DNA from: an uncultured Clostridia bacterium
GTDB lineage: Bacteria > Bacillota_A > Clostridia > Christensenellales > Borkfalkiaceae
Length of the DNA: 16,969 nucleotides
Direction of reading: 5' to 3'
NCBI GenBank assembly: GCA_934292955.1
Contig: CAKQXZ010000042.1
Coordinates: forward strand, 1-16,969
Below are positions 14,672 to 16,969 of this stretch, in pieces. The number at the start of each line of letters is the position of its first letter. The stretch's first letter is position 1. The notes under the pieces were generated by a model. It saw nothing but the letters and a program-made list of their open reading frames with translations, had not been told where the DNA came from and made no database searches. The position numbers and the translations under genes were made by a program.

Positions 14672-15922
14672 ATGTTAAAGGCTATAGATGGTTTTGGAGT
14701 TAGTGTTACAATTGACGCGGCGGAAGAAGGTAAGACCTATTATTGTCCTATCTGTAAACAGGCTTTAATACAAAAGCGAGGCGAAATACGGGAGCATCAT
14801 TTTTCACATATTGGGCCAAAGGGAGCGAATAAGAAAAATTACGTTCCTTGCTCGGATAAATGGCATTATGACAAAACAGACTGGCATATTCAATGGCAAA
14901 AGAGATTTTCCGATGAGTCATATGAAAAAGTTTTAGAGTTTGAGGGGAAAAAGCATATAGCCGACGTATTAGTTGGGGATATCGTTATAGAGTTCCAACA
15001 CAGTAATATTTCTATCGAAGAGTTTAGAGATAGAAATGAATTCTATACAAAATGCGGATATAAAGTAATTTGGATATTTGATTTAATCGAAGAGTATAAC
15101 AATGGGAGAATACGATTAGATGAGTGGAAGGATAACTGTTATCATTGGACTTATGTAAAAAAATTATTTAGAGAACTTGAACTGGAAAAGGAAAAAGCCA
15201 TACTATTTTTTCAATCTTCCGATGAGGAAGAAAACATTGATGAAGCAGCCTGTTTGGAGAAAGTAAGTAAATCCTATGATGATTTTAAAATTTTTTATAC
15301 GGATAGCCGATGCTGGTTGACTATTAACGAGTTTGTTAAAAAAGCAAAAGAAGAACCGAATGATTTTTTTATAGAAAAAGCCATAAAAAAACTGTCACAA
15401 GAACAAATAACATCAGTCAAAGATGGCAAAACAATATTTGAGTTATGGAATAGAAATTATTCTGGCATGATAGTTCAAAATTTATGCAATGGAAAGGAAA
15501 TGGTGATTAATGGAAAGAATGGAGAAATGTATCGTTCCGATCATCATCCCTATGGAAATATAGTTGGTAAATATTCTAATAGGAACTATGATGGATCTTA
15601 TTACTATTCAGATTACTACAACGTATGGGATGCAGATAAGCCGATATGGAAAGTAAAGAGAGTTTTTTATGAAGAAGAAAAACAAATTGTTGAAATTAGT
15701 GGTGGAAAAACATTAAAAGAATTATTGCAAACCATACAGCAAACAGGAAAACTGCTTGTATGTTTACGGACTAACAGGGCTTACGTCCTTGATTTTGTGA
15801 ACTTATCTTCTTTATCTTTTAATGCATTTAATGTGGATCTTGAAACAGGAGAAATTGATGCGTATCATTCTAATGGTGAGGTGTGGAAAGATGCCGAAAA
15901 TAAAGTATGGATTTTAGGATAA
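14672..15922 (+). CDS. CoiA-like nuclease
   Basis: 416 residues; GGGGGAT at 14661-14667 fixes the start. The N-terminus has CoiA-family zinc-ribbon features: C25-x2-C28, then H42, H43 and FSH46, with C60 and a WHYDKTDWHIQWQ segment at 64-76. Next comes a PD-(D/E)XK-type core: D98 in HIADVL, E107-x-Q109 in IVIEFQHS, then R121, Y125 and VIWIFD at 132-137. CoiA is needed for recombination of incoming DNA in competent Gram-positives, and many relatives are uncharacterised. Residues about 200-416 form an additional region I do not recognise, rich in Tyr/Asn around 290-320 and ending in beta-like segments. No membrane segment or signal peptide. It likely cuts or processes DNA under control of the WYL regulator. 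Confidence 0.8.
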   Translation: MLKAIDGFGVSVTIDAAEEGKTYYCPICKQALIQKRGEIREHHFSHIGPKGANKKNYVPCSDKWHYDKTDWHIQWQKRFSDESYEKVLEFEGKKHIADVLVGDIVIEFQHSNISIEEFRDRNEFYTKCGYKVIWIFDLIEEYNNGRIRLDEWKDNCYHWTYVKKLFRELELEKEKAILFFQSSDEEENIDEAACLEKVSKSYDDFKIFYTDSRCWLTINEFVKKAKEEPNDFFIEKAIKKLSQEQITSVKDGKTIFELWNRNYSGMIVQNLCNGKEMVINGKNGEMYRSDHHPYGNIVGKYSNRNYDGSYYYSDYYNVWDADKPIWKVKRVFYEEEKQIVEISGGKTLKELLQTIQQTGKLLVCLRTNRAYVLDFVNLSSLSFNAFNVDLETGEIDAYHSNGEVWKDAENKVWILG

Positions 15923-15941
15923 AAATTTTTTAGGGGCTGAA

Positions 15942-16206
15942 ATGGGAATAACAAAAACTGATTATATAAGGGGAATGCAATGTCCGAAAATGTTGTGGTT
16001 GGACAAGCATAAACCCGAAGAAAAAATAAGCCCTCCAGAAACTCAAGTTTTGCTTGATGCCGGAAATAAATTTGGTGACCGGGCAATGGCTATGTTTGGA
16101 GATTTCGTAGAAACAACAACGAGAAAACCAAGAAGTTACCGTTGATTTTTTGTATTTTTGTGCAAATCCGAAAAATACGCTGTTTTTAAAAGAATAGTTC
16201 GAGAAA
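15942..16206 (+). pseudogene. Truncated DUF2779 / Cas4-like nuclease N-terminus
   Basis: Starts 19 bases after the CoiA-like gene with an AGGGG site. The first 60 or so residues (MGITKTDYIRGMQCPKMLWLDKHKP, DAGNKFGDRAMAMFGDFVETTT) are the standard beginning of DUF2779 proteins, which are PD-(D/E)XK nuclease relatives of about 450-650 residues. The intact frame closes at 16145 after 67 residues, before any catalytic motif. From 16144 another frame gives DFLYFCANPKNTLFLKE, a stop at 16195-16197, then FEKIKDEK and a stop, which looks like the decayed C-terminus of this or another gene. So nearly all of the enzyme has been deleted. Confidence 0.65.
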
Positions 16207-16213
16207 ATTAAAG

Positions 16214-16851
16214 ATGAAAAATAAGCAGTTTTATAAAATTACTCTAACGGATTGTGCTATACCGAGTTTTTGTTCCAGCGGCACAGATTATTATGGAACG
16301 ATTGAAGAAGTTGAAGACCTTATAACGGCAAAAAAAATAACAATTCCATTGAAAGCGATATTGACGGTTTGCAAGCGGCGTTTACCGAGTATAAGTCCGG
16401 GAATATCGAATGTGAACATACTGTTGCGTATAGTAAAGCAAAGTTTTTAACCCCTGTAAGGTTGATTGCTGAAAATGAGATGACTGTAGACAAATATAAA
16501 TGGAAACATATCAATATTTGGCATTGCCCGTATTATATGCACGCCGGAATATCGCATTTTAAACAGGTCGTTTTACAAGATGACGAAAATTATATCCGCG
16601 CAATTAAGCCTGAATTTTGCGAGCTCAGATATGTAATAGAAGAACAATCTGAAAGCCAAGATAAGATCGGAGTGATGTTTTGGGGTTTTCCCGAAATGAT
16701 TAAGTACGACAGTACAAGTAAAAAGACATGGGCTCGGTTGTATTTATACGAGGAGCGATATTCGGATAAAGCAGCGGCTTGCAGAGATTTAGATAATACA
16801 GAAAAAATAAATTTACGGTCGTTTTGCGACGATATATTCGGAGACGGTTAA
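16214..16851 (+). CDS. Unrecognised protein in two frames joined by a -1 shift
   Basis: I do not recognise the family. Frame one starts at ATG 16214 ([19 protein letters not shown], then a [14 protein letters not shown] helix) and if unshifted ends at 16450 after 78 residues of increasingly unlikely sequence. Frame two runs from about 16338 to the TAA at 16849-16851: [59 protein letters not shown]. The two meet at an eight-A run (16330-16337), where A_AAA_AAA in frame one is a textbook -1 slippery heptamer. Combined length is about 212 residues with no membrane segments or known motifs. The stop overlaps the phosphoesterase start (TAATG), so the two are coupled. Programmed shift, transcript slippage, mutation and sequencing error all remain possible. 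Confidence 0.6.
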
Positions 16852-16969
16852 TGGAAAAACAGAAAATATTTTTTACGAGCGATTTACATTTTGGACACGA
16901 AAACGTGATACGGTTTGATAACCGACCTTTTAATACGGTGGAAGAAATGGACGAGGAAATGATAAAACG
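16851..16969 (+). CDS. Calcineurin-like metallophosphoesterase, 3'-partial
   Basis: Starts at the ATG at 16851 sharing one base with the preceding stop; 39 residues are visible before the window ends. [16 protein letters not shown] contains the D-x-H and GHxN metal-binding beginnings of the calcineurin-like phosphoesterase fold. The NRPF and [10 protein letters not shown] that follow match the small single-domain phosphoesterases common in Firmicutes and phages. Two-metal enzymes of this type hydrolyse phosphomono- or diesters; the substrate is not predictable here. The remaining ~130-150 residues lie downstream. Confidence 0.82.
   Translation, partial: MEKQKIFFTSDLHFGHENVIRFDNRPFNTVEEMDEEMIK

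Overview
The window looks like chromosome of a low-to-moderate GC, Gram-positive, anaerobic gut-type bacterium (Bacillota, Clostridia-like). This is an inference. It rests on AGGAG-type ribosome binding sites, a near-consensus sigma-A promoter, frequent ATA and AAA codons, and families typical of uncultured gut Clostridia (GH112 phosphorylase, GH78, WYL regulators, InlB repeats). All supported genes are on the + strand.

Region 1 (1-11487) is a tightly packed carbohydrate-catabolism run. It holds the 3' part of a GH112 beta-galactoside phosphorylase, a GH78-type alpha-L-rhamnosidase, an unrecognised two-domain TIM-barrel-like protein, an acetyl-xylan-esterase-like alpha/beta hydrolase, a DapA/NanA-family lyase, a class-C beta-lactamase-fold serine hydrolase, an Asp-box (BNR) beta-propeller protein and an SGNH esterase. 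Genes overlap or sit a few bases apart. None that is complete shows a signal peptide, so this looks like an intracellular battery working on imported oligosaccharides. GH112 plus sialidase-like and NanA-like proteins suggests host mucin or milk-type glycans. GH112 plus GH78, an esterase and remnants of KDG/KDPG metabolism fits rhamnose/uronate-containing plant glycans. The sequence alone does not decide between them. No transporter is present.

The run is scarred. Between 6623 and 7452 lie an InlB B-repeat fragment, a KDPG aldolase with a frameshift, internal deletion and nonsense codon, and the last ~41 codons of a KDG kinase. At 11484-12110 an amidohydrolase is frameshifted and fused to the tail of another gene.

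Region 2 (12111-13629) has a PnuC-like membrane protein, a truncated RhuM-like N-terminus and about 550 bp of non-coding DNA rich in hairpins, including a perfect 16-bp terminator stem. It ends in a strong promoter with a nearby inverted repeat.

Region 3 (13630-16969) is a probable operon driven by that promoter: a WYL-domain regulator, a CoiA-like nuclease, a truncated DUF2779/Cas4-like protein, an unrecognised protein whose two halves are joined by a -1 shift at an A-run, and the start of a calcineurin-like phosphoesterase. The WYL regulator and nuclease pair resembles autoregulated defence or DNA-processing modules and is the best candidate here for something undescribed.
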